Assembly: GCF_001681715.1 (NCBI RefSeq)
Contig: NZ_LNWY01000019.1
Location: 102,868-166,867, forward strand
Length of the DNA stretch: 64,000 nucleotides
Direction of reading: 5' to 3'
Source of the DNA: Tritonibacter mobilis
GTDB lineage: Bacteria; Pseudomonadota; Alphaproteobacteria; Rhodobacterales; Rhodobacteraceae
In this document: in pieces, positions 45,615-55,114 of the stretch
Layout: every line of letters starts with the position of its first letter
Position numbering within the stretch: the stretch's first letter is position 1
Position numbers and translations under genes: made by a program
The notes under the pieces: model-generated
Told to the model about the DNA's origin: nothing
Seen by the model: only the letters and a program-made list of their open reading frames with translations
The model's database searches: none

Positions 45615-45650
45615 GACAAAAACTTCGGGCTAATGCACTTAATGCCCGAA
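45615..45650 (-). terminator. terminator/attenuator between ecm and the H-NS-like gene
   Basis: TTCGGGC (45624-45630) pairs with GCCCGAA (45644-45650), with a 13-nt loop, followed on the minus strand by a GTTTTTGTC run. It lies 68 bp past the ecm stop and only 28 bp before the H-NS start, so it can end ecm transcripts and also lie in the H-NS leader. GCACTTAAT occurs twice here (45635-45643 and 45667-45675). Confidence 0.8.
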
Positions 45651-45717
45651 TTCTCAGTGCAGTTCAGCACTTAATTTTCGTTTTTAGCGTTTTTCGGCGA
45701 AATTCGTCTGAGTGGAA

Positions 45718-47703
45718 TTAAACTGATGTGTTTGTTTTTGCGAGCTCGACTATATCTTTCATGATTGAATTTAGTTCGAAATTCTTTGGTGTGTAGACTC
45801 TCGCAACGCCCATATCGAGGAGCATATTTGCGTCGTCTTCGGGAATAATTCCCCCCACAACAACAGGCACATTTTCCAGTCCTGCGTCGCGAAGTTGGGC
45901 CAATGTGTCCTTTACCAATGGCAAATGACTGCCCGAAAGAATGGATAGACCGATGACATGGGCTGAGTCGCGTTGCGCACTGCTGACCAGTTCCTGCGGC
46001 GTGAGGCGGATGCCGTCATAAGTAATGTCCATGCCGCAATCCCGGGCGCGGAATGCGATCTGCTCGGCACCATTGGAATGGCCATCAAGGCCGGGCTTGC
46101 CCACCACGAATTTCAACCGACGGCCAAGCTGATCCGATACGGCGTTCACCGCGTCGCGCAGATCATCAAGCCCTTCTGTCTTGTTAGACATGGACGCAGA
46201 GACGCCAGTGGGGCCGCGATAGGTGCCATAGGTCTTGCGCATCTCCTCGGCCCATTCGCCGGTGGTGACGCCTGCGCGGGCGGCGCGGATGGAGGCTGGC
46301 ATGATGTTTTCGCCTTCGCGCGCGGCCTTGCGCAGCCCTTCAAGTGCCGCGGCCACCTCGGCGTCATCGCGCGCATCGCGCCATGCATTGAGACGTGCGA
46401 TCTGGTCGGCCTCAACCGCCGGGTCGACGGTCATAATGCCGCCATCCTCGGTTTGCAGCGGCGAGGGCTCGCCCTCGGTCCATTTGTTGACGCCGACCAC
46501 CACAGTCTCGCCGGCCTCGATGCGGTTCAGACGTTCGGCGTTGGATTCTACAAGGCGGGATTTCATGTATTCAATGGAGGCAACCGCACCTCCCATACCC
46601 TCCAGCGTGGCAAGCTCGGCGCGCGCGCCGGCCTTCAGCGCCTCGACTTTGCCATCCACCACCGGGTTGCCATCAAAGAGGTCGCCGTATTCCAACAGGT
46701 CGGTCTCATAGGCGAGGATCTGTTGCATCCGCATCGACCATTGCTGATCCCAAGGGCGGGGCAGGCCAAGCGCCTCGTTCCACGCAGGCAGTTGCACCGC
46801 GCGGGCGCGGGCCTTTTTTGAGAGCGTCACGGCGAGCATCTCAATCAGGATGCGATAGACGTTGTTTTCTGGCTGTTGTTCGGTCAGCCCGAGAGAGTTC
46901 ACCTGCACGCCATAGCGGAAGCGGCGGAACTTTGGGTTGTCGATCCCGTAGCGTGTCAGGCAAATCTCGTCCCAGAGGTCCACAAAGGCGCGCATCTTGC
47001 ACATTTCGGTCACGAAGCGGATGCCTGCGTTTACAAAGAACGAGATACGCCCGACCATCGCCGGGAAATCCTCGGCGGGCACGCGGGGTTTCAGCTCGTC
47101 CAGCACCGCCTGCGCGGTGGCCAGCGCAAAGGCCAGTTCCTGTTCCGGCGTCGCGCCGGCCTCTTGCAGGTGGTAGGAACACACATTCATCGGGTTCCAT
47201 TTGGGCACGTTTGTATAGCAGTACTCCGCCACATCCGCGATCATCTTGAGGCTGGGGGCCGGGGGGCAGATGTAGGTGCCGCGGCTGAGATATTCCTTGA
47301 TCAGGTCGTTTTGCACCGTGCCCTGAAGTTTTGACACATCTGCGCCCTGTTCTTCGGCCACCGCAATATAAAGGCTAAGGAGCCACGGCGCGGTGGCGTT
47401 GATGGTCATTGAAGTGTTCATCTGCTCCAGCGGGATCTGATCGAACAGCTCCCGCATGTCGCCAAGATGCCCTACGGGTACGCCGACCTTGCCCACCTCG
47501 CCCCGCGCCAGCACGTGATCGCTGTCATAGCCGGTCTGGGTCGGCAGATCGAAGGCCACGGACAGGCCAGTCTGACCCTTGGCGAGATTTGCGCGGTAAA
47601 GCGCGTTGGAGGCAGAGGCGGTGGAGTGGCCCGCATAGGTGCGGATCAGCCAGGGCCGGTCCCGGCTGGGGGCTTCGGGGCGTTCATTCTGCGCGAGCGA
47701 CAT
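45718..47703 (-). CDS. ecm: ethylmalonyl-CoA mutase
   Basis: Adenosylcobalamin-dependent rearrangement of (2R)-ethylmalonyl-CoA to methylsuccinyl-CoA. 661 aa, starting MSLAQNERPEAPSRDRPWLI, with the catalytic barrel (LSVAFDLPTQTGYDSDHVLA, NTSMTINATAPWLLSLY, RYGVQVNSLGLTEQQ) and a C-terminal B12 domain (about 530-661) with DGHSNGAEQ, GLSILSGSH and VVVGG. It is a single chain with the B12 domain fused, unlike two-subunit mutases, and its sequence follows the Ecm clade rather than methylmalonyl-CoA mutase. It is divergent from the PlsB-like gene. Confidence 0.92.
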   Translation of the reverse strand: MSLAQNERPEAPSRDRPWLIRTYAGHSTASASNALYRANLAKGQTGLSVAFDLPTQTGYDSDHVLARGEVGKVGVPVGHLGDMRELFDQIPLEQMNTSMTINATAPWLLSLYIAVAEEQGADVSKLQGTVQNDLIKEYLSRGTYICPPAPSLKMIADVAEYCYTNVPKWNPMNVCSYHLQEAGATPEQELAFALATAQAVLDELKPRVPAEDFPAMVGRISFFVNAGIRFVTEMCKMRAFVDLWDEICLTRYGIDNPKFRRFRYGVQVNSLGLTEQQPENNVYRILIEMLAVTLSKKARARAVQLPAWNEALGLPRPWDQQWSMRMQQILAYETDLLEYGDLFDGNPVVDGKVEALKAGARAELATLEGMGGAVASIEYMKSRLVESNAERLNRIEAGETVVVGVNKWTEGEPSPLQTEDGGIMTVDPAVEADQIARLNAWRDARDDAEVAAALEGLRKAAREGENIMPASIRAARAGVTTGEWAEEMRKTYGTYRGPTGVSASMSNKTEGLDDLRDAVNAVSDQLGRRLKFVVGKPGLDGHSNGAEQIAFRARDCGMDITYDGIRLTPQELVSSAQRDSAHVIGLSILSGSHLPLVKDTLAQLRDAGLENVPVVVGGIIPEDDANMLLDMGVARVYTPKNFELNSIMKDIVELAKTNTSV

Positions 47704-47816
47704 GGCGGGCCTCGTGAATCGTCGTGTGAGCAATAAAGTTACGTTGAGGTGATCTAAACTGGAATTATGATACTTTGTCAATTCGCCGCGTTGCGGCAAT
47801 TGTTGCGCTGCGACTT

Positions 47817-47828
47817 TTGCACCTGCAG
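47817..47828. promoter_or_regulatory. TTGC-N4-GCAG site upstream of ecm
   Basis: One base off CTGC-N4-GCAG, in the context TTTTGCACCTGCAGAA, which closely matches the phaB site (TTTTGCGCTTGCAGCA) at 1268-1283. It lies 113 bp before the ecm start on the minus strand and 52 bp before the acyltransferase start. Operator role inferred. Confidence 0.4.
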
Positions 47829-47880
47829 AAGATGTACGGTTACAGTTGTGCCGCAGAGTGGGCACAGTAAGAGTGCGGGT

Positions 47881-49311
47881 ATGACGCAGACTGTTGAACT
47901 TCCTCTTTGGGCTTTTGTGCTGATCCTGCTGTTTGCAGCGGTGACATTTGCGTCGCATTTCCTGTTTCCCTCGGTGCGCTGGTTCTTTCGCCGTCGGCTG
48001 GAGAGGGCAGTTGCGCGGCTCAATCAGCGGTTGGAGCGTCCGATCGAGCCGTTCAAGCTGGCACGCCGCTACGACATGATCCAGCGGCTGATCTATGACC
48101 CGCAGGTGGCGCAGGCGGTCTCGGACCATGCGGCGGCAAAGGGCATCCCGGAAAACGTCGCCTTTGAGGAGGCCCGGCGCTACGCGCGCGAGATCGTGCC
48201 GTCCTTTTCGGCGTTCACCTATTTCAGCTTTGCGATCCGGGCGGCGCGGCTCCTGTCGAACGCAATCTACCGGGTGCGGTTGGGCAGCTACGATGAGGGG
48301 CTTTTGAAGGCCATCGACCGTGACGCCACCGTGGTTTTTGTGATGAACCATCGCTCCAATATGGATTACGTGCTGGTGACCTATCTGGTCGCCAAACGCT
48401 CGGCCCTGTCCTACGCGGTGGGCGAATGGGCGCGGGTCTGGCCGCTGAGCCGTTTGATCCGGGCGATGGGAGCCTATTTTATTCGGCGCAAATCGCAAAA
48501 TGCGCTCTACCGGGCTGTGCTGGCGGCTTATGTGCGGCTCGCCACGCGGGCAGGGGTGACGCAGGCGATGTTCCCCGAGGGGGGCCTCAGCCTCACGGGG
48601 GCGATGGCACCGCCCAAGCATGGCTTGCTCAAATACATCGTGGATGGCAGCGCCGAGGTCGGCAAGGACGTGGTCTTTGTGCCGGTGGCGCTGAATTATG
48701 ACCGGGTGCTGGAAGACAAGATCCTGATCCGGGCCGCACAGACCGGCGACCGGCGATTCCGGGCACGGATCGGGGCGGTGATGCTGCGTTTGCTGCGGCA
48801 ATTCTGGCTCTGGGTGACCGGGCGGTATCAGCATGCGGGGCAGGCGGCGGTGAGCTTTGGCCGCCCGCTCAGCGTTAGCGAGCTGCCGCAGACCTCTCGC
48901 GAAGATCGCGCGCGGATGCTGTCGACCGAGCTGATGCGCCGGATCGGAGAGGTGGTGCCGGTGCTGCCAGTGCCGATGGTCAGCTACCTGTTGTTGCAAC
49001 GCGGCGCGATGAGTGAGGCGGCATTGCTGCAGGCGTTGCGCGACACCGTGGCGCGTATGCCGCTGGCGAGCATCCATTTGCCCGAACACGCACATGATGC
49101 CGCCATTCAGAGCGCGATATTGCAGATGCGCAGGCGCAAGCTGATCCGCACCTCTGGTGGCGTTGTCACGCCGGACCGGAGCCAGATCGATATGCTGCGG
49201 TATTACGCCAACTCCATTGCGCATCTGGTGCCTGCTGCCTTGGAACCACCTTCGGAGACGGAGGTGATTTCTGCGACCGCAAAAGAAAATTCTGCATCCG
49301 CTGGGTCATAA
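47881..49311 (+). CDS. PlsB-like glycerol-3-phosphate/lysophospholipid acyltransferase
   Basis: 476 aa from ATG 47881 (MTQTVELPLWAFVLILLFAA). An N-terminal membrane segment (about 8-30) is followed by the acyltransferase domain: FVMNHRSNMDYVLVT (HX4D box), GAYFIRRKSQNALYR (glycerol-phosphate-binding block II), MFPEGGLSLTG (block III) and VFVPVALNYDRVLED (block IV, PlsB type). It is shorter than E. coli PlsB. It would start phospholipid synthesis at the inner membrane. It lies between ecm and ccr, transcribed toward ccr. Confidence 0.87.
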   Translation: MTQTVELPLWAFVLILLFAAVTFASHFLFPSVRWFFRRRLERAVARLNQRLERPIEPFKLARRYDMIQRLIYDPQVAQAVSDHAAAKGIPENVAFEEARRYAREIVPSFSAFTYFSFAIRAARLLSNAIYRVRLGSYDEGLLKAIDRDATVVFVMNHRSNMDYVLVTYLVAKRSALSYAVGEWARVWPLSRLIRAMGAYFIRRKSQNALYRAVLAAYVRLATRAGVTQAMFPEGGLSLTGAMAPPKHGLLKYIVDGSAEVGKDVVFVPVALNYDRVLEDKILIRAAQTGDRRFRARIGAVMLRLLRQFWLWVTGRYQHAGQAAVSFGRPLSVSELPQTSREDRARMLSTELMRRIGEVVPVLPVPMVSYLLLQRGAMSEAALLQALRDTVARMPLASIHLPEHAHDAAIQSAILQMRRRKLIRTSGGVVTPDRSQIDMLRYYANSIAHLVPAALEPPSETEVISATAKENSASAGS

Positions 49312-49384
49312 AATTACAAACAGTGATTGATTGGGGTTGCTTTGTTACTCCGTCGTTCGTACTCCTTGGGGGAGAACGGCGCGA

Positions 49385-49399
49385 TTCTGCGTTGCAGAA
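49385..49399. promoter_or_regulatory. 15-bp palindrome TTCTGC-GTT-GCAGAA upstream of ccr
   Basis: Perfect 6-3-6 palindrome ending 37 bp before the ccr start; the twelve conserved bases are identical to the mcl2 site at 30144-30158. The core CTGC-N3-GCAG equals the PhaR-type recognition form. So close to the start codon it would lie at or after the transcription start, which suggests repression. Confidence 0.7.
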
Positions 49400-49436
49400 C
49401 CACTGCGCCGACAGATCGAGACCAAGGGAGGCCGAC

Positions 49437-50717
<1,281 letters not shown>

Positions 50718-50737
50718 CCCCAGCTTTTGCTGAACGC

Positions 50738-50776
50738 TCAAACATCCGCCCCTAGGGGCGGGTGTTTTTGTTTGAG
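50738..50776 (+). terminator. Rho-independent terminator of ccr
   Basis: ACATCCGCCCC/GGGGCGGGTGT stem (50742-50752 with 50755-50765, tight 2-nt loop), then TTTTTGTTT; an outer CTCAAAC/GTTTGAG pair encloses it. Confidence 0.92.
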
Positions 50777-51084
50777 ACGTGGGGTGGCCACCCTATTGCC
50801 AAGCGGCCTTTTCGTGGGTTGACTGGTTCGCAGGCGAGAACTGCGCTATTTGGTCAAGCAAGGTGACAGTGCAATGCAACCCCAGATAGAATGATCGATG
50901 TCGATGACATATCTCATAAGTTGGGATGGTTTAAGCGCCTCAGAAATTTATAGTAGGAGAATAGATCTAAAAGATCTAATGTAGGGCACGCGAAAAGACT
51001 CAGGCCCGCAGCAACGCTCTGAAACAGACACGACAGACTTTCTAAGAACCAGCGTCAGGTCCGACCTGAGCGGGGGTCGACTTA
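50777..51084. promoter_or_regulatory. upstream region of the LuxR gene
   Basis: 308 bp, AT-rich toward its end, without a supported gene. A perfect TAGATCT-AAA-AGATCTA palindrome (50961-50977) lies 107 bp before the LuxR start and could be a regulator site. A 20-codon ORF at 50891-50953 (MIDVDDISHKLGWFKRLRNL) has no ribosome site and is not called. Confidence 0.4.
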
Positions 51085-51879
51085 ATGGACCAGCGCGTTA
51101 TATGCAGCGTGGTCCCGGCATCGTCGGACGCAAAGCGCCGACAGCAAGTGCGAGATAGAATGGTACGACGTCAAAACCTGAACGCGATTCTCGAAATGAT
51201 CGAGAGTTCAGCCAATCTTGAAGAGATTGGTGAGGTTCTGGCGCAGTTTCGAAACCTCCTTGAGGTGGATCACGCCTTCTATCGCTGGGTGGACCGTTCG
51301 GGCAGCATCAGCGGATGCTCGACCTTGCCGGTGGCGTGGCAGGACCGTTATTCCGCCATGGGCTATCACCGCATCGACCCGGTTGTGATCGGCTGCTACA
51401 CGACGTTTCACCCTGTCGATTGGCGCGATCTGGACTGGTCGGCGCGGCTGGCGGCAGCGTTTCGCAAGGATTCACTGGCCTTTGGGGTCGGCAGTCAGGG
51501 CTATAGCGTGCCCGTGCGCGGACCTGCCGGACAATATGCGGTGTTTAGTATCACCAAGACCTGCAAGGGCGAAGTGTGGGATAAATTTACGCGCAAACAC
51601 AGCCGTGATCTCATTCTTGTGGCCCATTACGTGAACCGTCGGGCACTGGATTTTGAGATGTCCTTCTATCCGCTGCCGGAACAACCGCTGTCTATGCGCG
51701 AATCCGAGGCCCTCAGCCTGCTCGCCGAAGGCATGAGCCGCGCGCGTGCGGCGGAGGCGATGGATATCTCCGAACATACGCTCCGCGTCTACATCGAGGG
51801 TGCGCGCAGCAAGCTGCAGGCGCAGAATACGACCCATGCGGTGGCAGGGGCCGTGACGATGGGGCTGATCGGGGCCTGA
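51085..51879 (+). CDS. LuxR-family autoinducer-binding regulator (solo)
   Basis: 264 aa from ATG 51085 (GGGGG upstream), or 239 aa from an internal ATG at residue 26. The N-terminal autoinducer domain keeps FYRWV, the GYHRIDPVVIG block and DWRDLDWSAR; the C-terminal helix-turn-helix is LSMRESEALSLLAEGMSRAR, then AEAMDISEHTLRVYIEGARSKLQAQNTTHAV. No luxI-type synthase lies in this window, so it is a solo here. Its ligand may be an acyl-homoserine lactone or another signal. Downstream, the helicase gene follows after 41 bp. Confidence 0.88.
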   Translation: MDQRVICSVVPASSDAKRRQQVRDRMVRRQNLNAILEMIESSANLEEIGEVLAQFRNLLEVDHAFYRWVDRSGSISGCSTLPVAWQDRYSAMGYHRIDPVVIGCYTTFHPVDWRDLDWSARLAAAFRKDSLAFGVGSQGYSVPVRGPAGQYAVFSITKTCKGEVWDKFTRKHSRDLILVAHYVNRRALDFEMSFYPLPEQPLSMRESEALSLLAEGMSRARAAEAMDISEHTLRVYIEGARSKLQAQNTTHAVAGAVTMGLIGA

Positions 51880-51920
51880 TGCCACTGGTGTGCCCCGGCG
51901 CACGCCTGTAATGTCGCGCC

Positions 51921-53474
51921 ATGACACAGGCCATATCTCCAGCGCCCGCGCTGCAATTTTCTGACGATCAGGCACAAGCCTTTGATGCCCTTACGGAACA
52001 GCTGCGCAAAGCGGGTGTCGATCTGGGCGAGGACTTGCTGCATCCGCCGCGGGGCGAAACCGGTGTCAGCGCGGTGATCGGCAAGGCCGGATCTGGCAAG
52101 ACGCTATTGCTGGCGGAGTTTTACAAAGCCTTGGCTGCGGCCGGTGTCGATGTGGTTTCCGGGGACTATGAAAGCCGCAAGAAAGCCGACAAACGCACCT
52201 TGGCCATTCTGGCGCCCACCAACAAGGCGGCAAGCGTGCTGCGCCTGCGCGGTGTGCCGGCCACCACCATCCACCGCATTCTTTATACCCCGGTTTATGA
52301 CCCCGAATATGAGCGCATTGCCGAGTGGCTGGCGGGCGAGGGGGAGCGACCCGAGATTGAGGGGCTGAGCGAGGAGGCGCTGGCGCGCGCCGAAGCCTTT
52401 TATGCCACCAACAAATCCATGCCGGGTGCATTGGCGGCGGCAGGGCTGCGGGGTTCGGATTTCATCACGGGTTGGAAACGGCGCGAAGAGCCGCTGGACA
52501 TCGGCTTTGTCGACGAGGCCTCGATGCTGGACAACCGCCAGTTCGAGGATCTGAAGGAGATTTTCCCGACGCTTGTGCTGTTTGGCGACCCGGCGCAGCT
52601 GGCACCGGTGAACCAATCGGGGTCAATGGTGTTTGAGGACCTGCCCGAAGAGCACAAGCTGATCCTCAACCGCATTCACCGACAGGAGGCCGACAACCCG
52701 ATCCTCGATCTGGCCCATGCGCTGGCGGACCCGCAACTGGGGTTCGAAGATTTCGAGCGTATGGTGGAGGACAAGGCCCGTCAGGACGAGCGCGTGGTCT
52801 GGGGACAGCGGGTCGAAGTCGATCTGATGGCACGCTCGCCGGTGCTGGTCTGGCGCAACAACACGCGCATCCGGCTGATCAACGCGTTTCGCGCGGTGCA
52901 TGGCGCGCCCGAAGATCAACTCCTTGAGGGTGAACCGCTGATCTGTGACGGGTTGGAGCTGCCGCTGAAACACCGCAAGAAACGATTGGATCTGGAGGCG
53001 CGTGGCCTGATCAAGGGCGCGCAGGTGATCTACCTCGGCCCCGGCCGCAAACCCGGCTTTTCGCGCCTGCATGTGATGGGGGCAGAAGACCCGCAGGTCT
53101 CTGCCGCCTCCATCGTGAAGATCGAAAAACCCGAGGAAGAAGAACCGTTTATTCCCTTTGCCGCGCGCATGGGGGCCACGTTTTTGCATGGCGCGGCGGT
53201 CACGATCCACAAGGCGCAGGGTTCGCAATGGGATACGGCACAGGTCTTTGCCCCCGATATTTACGCAGCCGCCCGGATGGGGCGGGTGGAGGCGGGCCAG
53301 CCCCTGTGGAAGCGGCTGGCCTATGTGGCCATCACCCGCGCGCAGGAGCGGCTGATCTGGGTGGTGCGCAATCGGTTGGCGAAGCCCACAGGCCCGCTGC
53401 CGGTTGATGACTTGCGGCAGGTGGCGGCCCCGACATTGACGCTTGAGGCTCAGGGTGAGGAGGCCCCGGTATGA
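51921..53474 (+). CDS. RecD-like SF1B DNA helicase (AAA family ATPase)
   Basis: 517 aa. Walker A GKAGSGKT (about 54-61), APTNKAA (motif Ia), GFVDEASMLD (Walker B, DEAS), LFGDPAQLAPV (motif III), HRQEADNP (motif IV) and, near the C-terminus, HKAQGSQWDTAQVFAP with YVAITRAQERLIWV (motifs V and VI). The UvrD-like C-terminal split fits the RecD2/exonuclease V alpha group acting as a free-standing helicase in repair. No RecBC partner is nearby. It overlaps the SDR gene by four bases (ATGA). Confidence 0.88.
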   Translation: MTQAISPAPALQFSDDQAQAFDALTEQLRKAGVDLGEDLLHPPRGETGVSAVIGKAGSGKTLLLAEFYKALAAAGVDVVSGDYESRKKADKRTLAILAPTNKAASVLRLRGVPATTIHRILYTPVYDPEYERIAEWLAGEGERPEIEGLSEEALARAEAFYATNKSMPGALAAAGLRGSDFITGWKRREEPLDIGFVDEASMLDNRQFEDLKEIFPTLVLFGDPAQLAPVNQSGSMVFEDLPEEHKLILNRIHRQEADNPILDLAHALADPQLGFEDFERMVEDKARQDERVVWGQRVEVDLMARSPVLVWRNNTRIRLINAFRAVHGAPEDQLLEGEPLICDGLELPLKHRKKRLDLEARGLIKGAQVIYLGPGRKPGFSRLHVMGAEDPQVSAASIVKIEKPEEEEPFIPFAARMGATFLHGAAVTIHKAQGSQWDTAQVFAPDIYAAARMGRVEAGQPLWKRLAYVAITRAQERLIWVVRNRLAKPTGPLPVDDLRQVAAPTLTLEAQGEEAPV

Positions 53475-54208
53475 CAAAATCTATTCTGGTCACAGGTGCC
53501 AGTTCCGGGATCGGCCGCGCGGTGGCGGAGCTGTTCCTGGGGCGCGGCTGGACGGTTGGTCTGTTGGCACGGCGGGCGGAAAAGCTGGCGCAGATCGCCG
53601 AGGGGCAACGCCGTGCCGTGGTGCTGCCTGCGGATGTGACCGACCCTGCCGCGGTGGAGGCCGCGTTTGATCGGTTCTGCACCGAGGCCGGGCGGATTGA
53701 TGTGGTGTTCAATAACGCTGGTATCTTTACCCCGCCGGGCACCATTGACGAGATCGCGCTGGAGGATTGGTTTGCGGCGGTGAACGTCAACCTCAATGGC
53801 ATGTTCTTATGCGCGCGGGCGGGGTTTGCCCGGATGCGCCACCAGAACCCACGGGGCGGGCGGATCATCAACAACGGCTCTATCGCCGCGCATGTGCCGC
53901 GCCCTAATAGTGTGCCCTATGCGGCGACTAAGGCGGCGATCACCGGGCTGACCAAATCGCTGTCGCTAGATGGGCGTGCCTATGACATCGCCTGCGGGCA
54001 GATCGACATTGGCAATGCCCGCACGCCGATGGTGGCGGATCTGGCGCAGCGACAGGCCGAGGCGCAGCCGGACGCGCCGCCGATGGACACCTTTGATGTG
54101 GCGGATGCGGCGCGCTCGGTTCTGCATATGGCGGAGCTGCCGTTAGAGGCCAATGTTCAGTTCATGACCGTGATGGCAACAAAAATGCCCTATATCGGGC
54201 GCGGCTGA
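53471..54208 (+). CDS. short-chain dehydrogenase/reductase
   Basis: 245 aa classical SDR: cofactor loop TGASSGIGRAVAE (about 7-19), NNAGI, catalytic Ser in NNGSIAAHVPR, and YAATKAA with Tyr and Lys. The Arg pair in LARRAEKLAQI just after beta-2 suggests NADP(H). The substrate is unknown. Its start overlaps the helicase stop, yet the two functions have no evident link. The stop lies in a 14-bp tandem duplication. Confidence 0.87.
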   Translation: MTKSILVTGASSGIGRAVAELFLGRGWTVGLLARRAEKLAQIAEGQRRAVVLPADVTDPAAVEAAFDRFCTEAGRIDVVFNNAGIFTPPGTIDEIALEDWFAAVNVNLNGMFLCARAGFARMRHQNPRGGRIINNGSIAAHVPRPNSVPYAATKAAITGLTKSLSLDGRAYDIACGQIDIGNARTPMVADLAQRQAEAQPDAPPMDTFDVADAARSVLHMAELPLEANVQFMTVMATKMPYIGRG

Positions 54209-54230
54209 GAGGCACCGGCTGAGAGACACC
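54203..54230. repeat. 14-bp tandem duplication over the SDR stop
   Basis: GGCTGAGAGGCACC (54203-54216) is followed immediately by GGCTGAGAGACACC (54217-54230), one mismatch. The SDR stop codon TGA is in the first copy. It reads as a recent slippage event with little effect. Confidence 0.6.
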
Positions 54231-54311
54231 GAAGAGGGCGAAACCCGGGGCGGGGGCGCTCCCGCCCATATGCCCCGCGCCTTTTCGGCACGTGGCCTCT
54301 GGTTGGGCCGG

Positions 54312-54333
54312 GCGCCGCGCTGACGCGCGGCGC
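54312..54333. repeat. GC-only hairpin between convergent genes
   Basis: GCGCCGCGC (54312-54320) and GCGCGGCGC (54325-54333) form a perfect 9-bp stem with a TGAC loop, between the SDR gene (+) and the TIGR02186 gene (-). There are no T-tracts; it may stop convergent transcription weakly or stabilise 3' ends. Confidence 0.5.
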
Positions 54334-54346
54334 GGGTGCGCCAAGT

Positions 54347-55114
54347 TCAGCGGTCGCGCAGAAGTTGGAAACCGGCTGCCGCGCCCCAACCTGAAATCAC
54401 CGCTATCAGCAGCGCCAATAGGCCATAAATCGCGGGTTGTTCGCGTGAGAGATTGAACAAAAAGCGCTCCATCCCCACCTTGTTGACCTCGATCACCGTT
54501 TCGTATTGGGACACCACCCGGCCTGCGCGGGTCAGGAAGATACGCGTGCGATAATGGCCTTCGATCAGATCTGCGGGCATACGCAGAGCGGTGCGAAACA
54601 GTGTCTGTTCGTCCAAGGCAACGGCGTTTTCCTGTAGCGAATAGAACCCCTTTTCCTCGCGGATACGCATTAGGGCTTCGGTGAAGGTTTGCGCGCCTTC
54701 AACGGTGGAGCCAACGGAACGGATCGCCCGATGGATCGAGACCTTATGGCGCAGATCTTCCGTGTCGCTGAGTGCCTCTGAAAACGGTGCAGAGGTGGCA
54801 ACGGCGTAAAAGCTCGGCGCGGAGTCGACGGTGACGGCGTCTGTATTCACCCAGATCCCAAATTCGCGATCCTTGCGACGCACCATCACTGGCTCGCTGG
54901 GGCCAGAGACGGTGACCACAACCTCAAGAGGGGCATCGGTGGCAATGGGGGATTCGCGTTTTACCGCGCCGAAGATCAGGATTTCAGAGCCGTCAAAAGT
55001 CGCAGTGATGGCAACGCGGTCCTGGCTGAGGCCGAGGACGACTTCTTCGGCAGCGGCGATGCTGGCTGTGAGGGCAGCCCAACACGTCAGGGCAATCAGG
55101 CGCAAGAGGGGCAT
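54347..55114 (-). CDS. TIGR02186-family membrane protein
   Basis: 255 aa with a signal peptide (MPLLRLIALTCWAALTASIAAA), a periplasmic beta-rich body starting EEVVLGLSQDRVAITATFDG and carrying MVRRKDREFGIWVN, and one C-terminal membrane segment (about 228-248). The family is almost always paired with a TauE/SafE exporter, as here, where the start overlaps the exporter stop (TGATG). This suggests an accessory role in anion export; the function is not established. Confidence 0.87.
   Translation of the reverse strand: MPLLRLIALTCWAALTASIAAAEEVVLGLSQDRVAITATFDGSEILIFGAVKRESPIATDAPLEVVVTVSGPSEPVMVRRKDREFGIWVNTDAVTVDSAPSFYAVATSAPFSEALSDTEDLRHKVSIHRAIRSVGSTVEGAQTFTEALMRIREEKGFYSLQENAVALDEQTLFRTALRMPADLIEGHYRTRIFLTRAGRVVSQYETVIEVNKVGMERFLFNLSREQPAIYGLLALLIAVISGWGAAAGFQLLRDR

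Noticed and set aside
47704..49224. N-terminal extension of ecm to a 1168-codon frame
   Set aside because: The extra 507 codons lie antisense to the PlsB-like gene and are not mutase-like. The ATG complementary to 47701-47703 gives the normal Ecm N-terminus.
50891..50953. 20-codon ORF before the LuxR gene
   Set aside because: No ribosome site and no structural context; the peptide could be a chance frame in AT-rich DNA.
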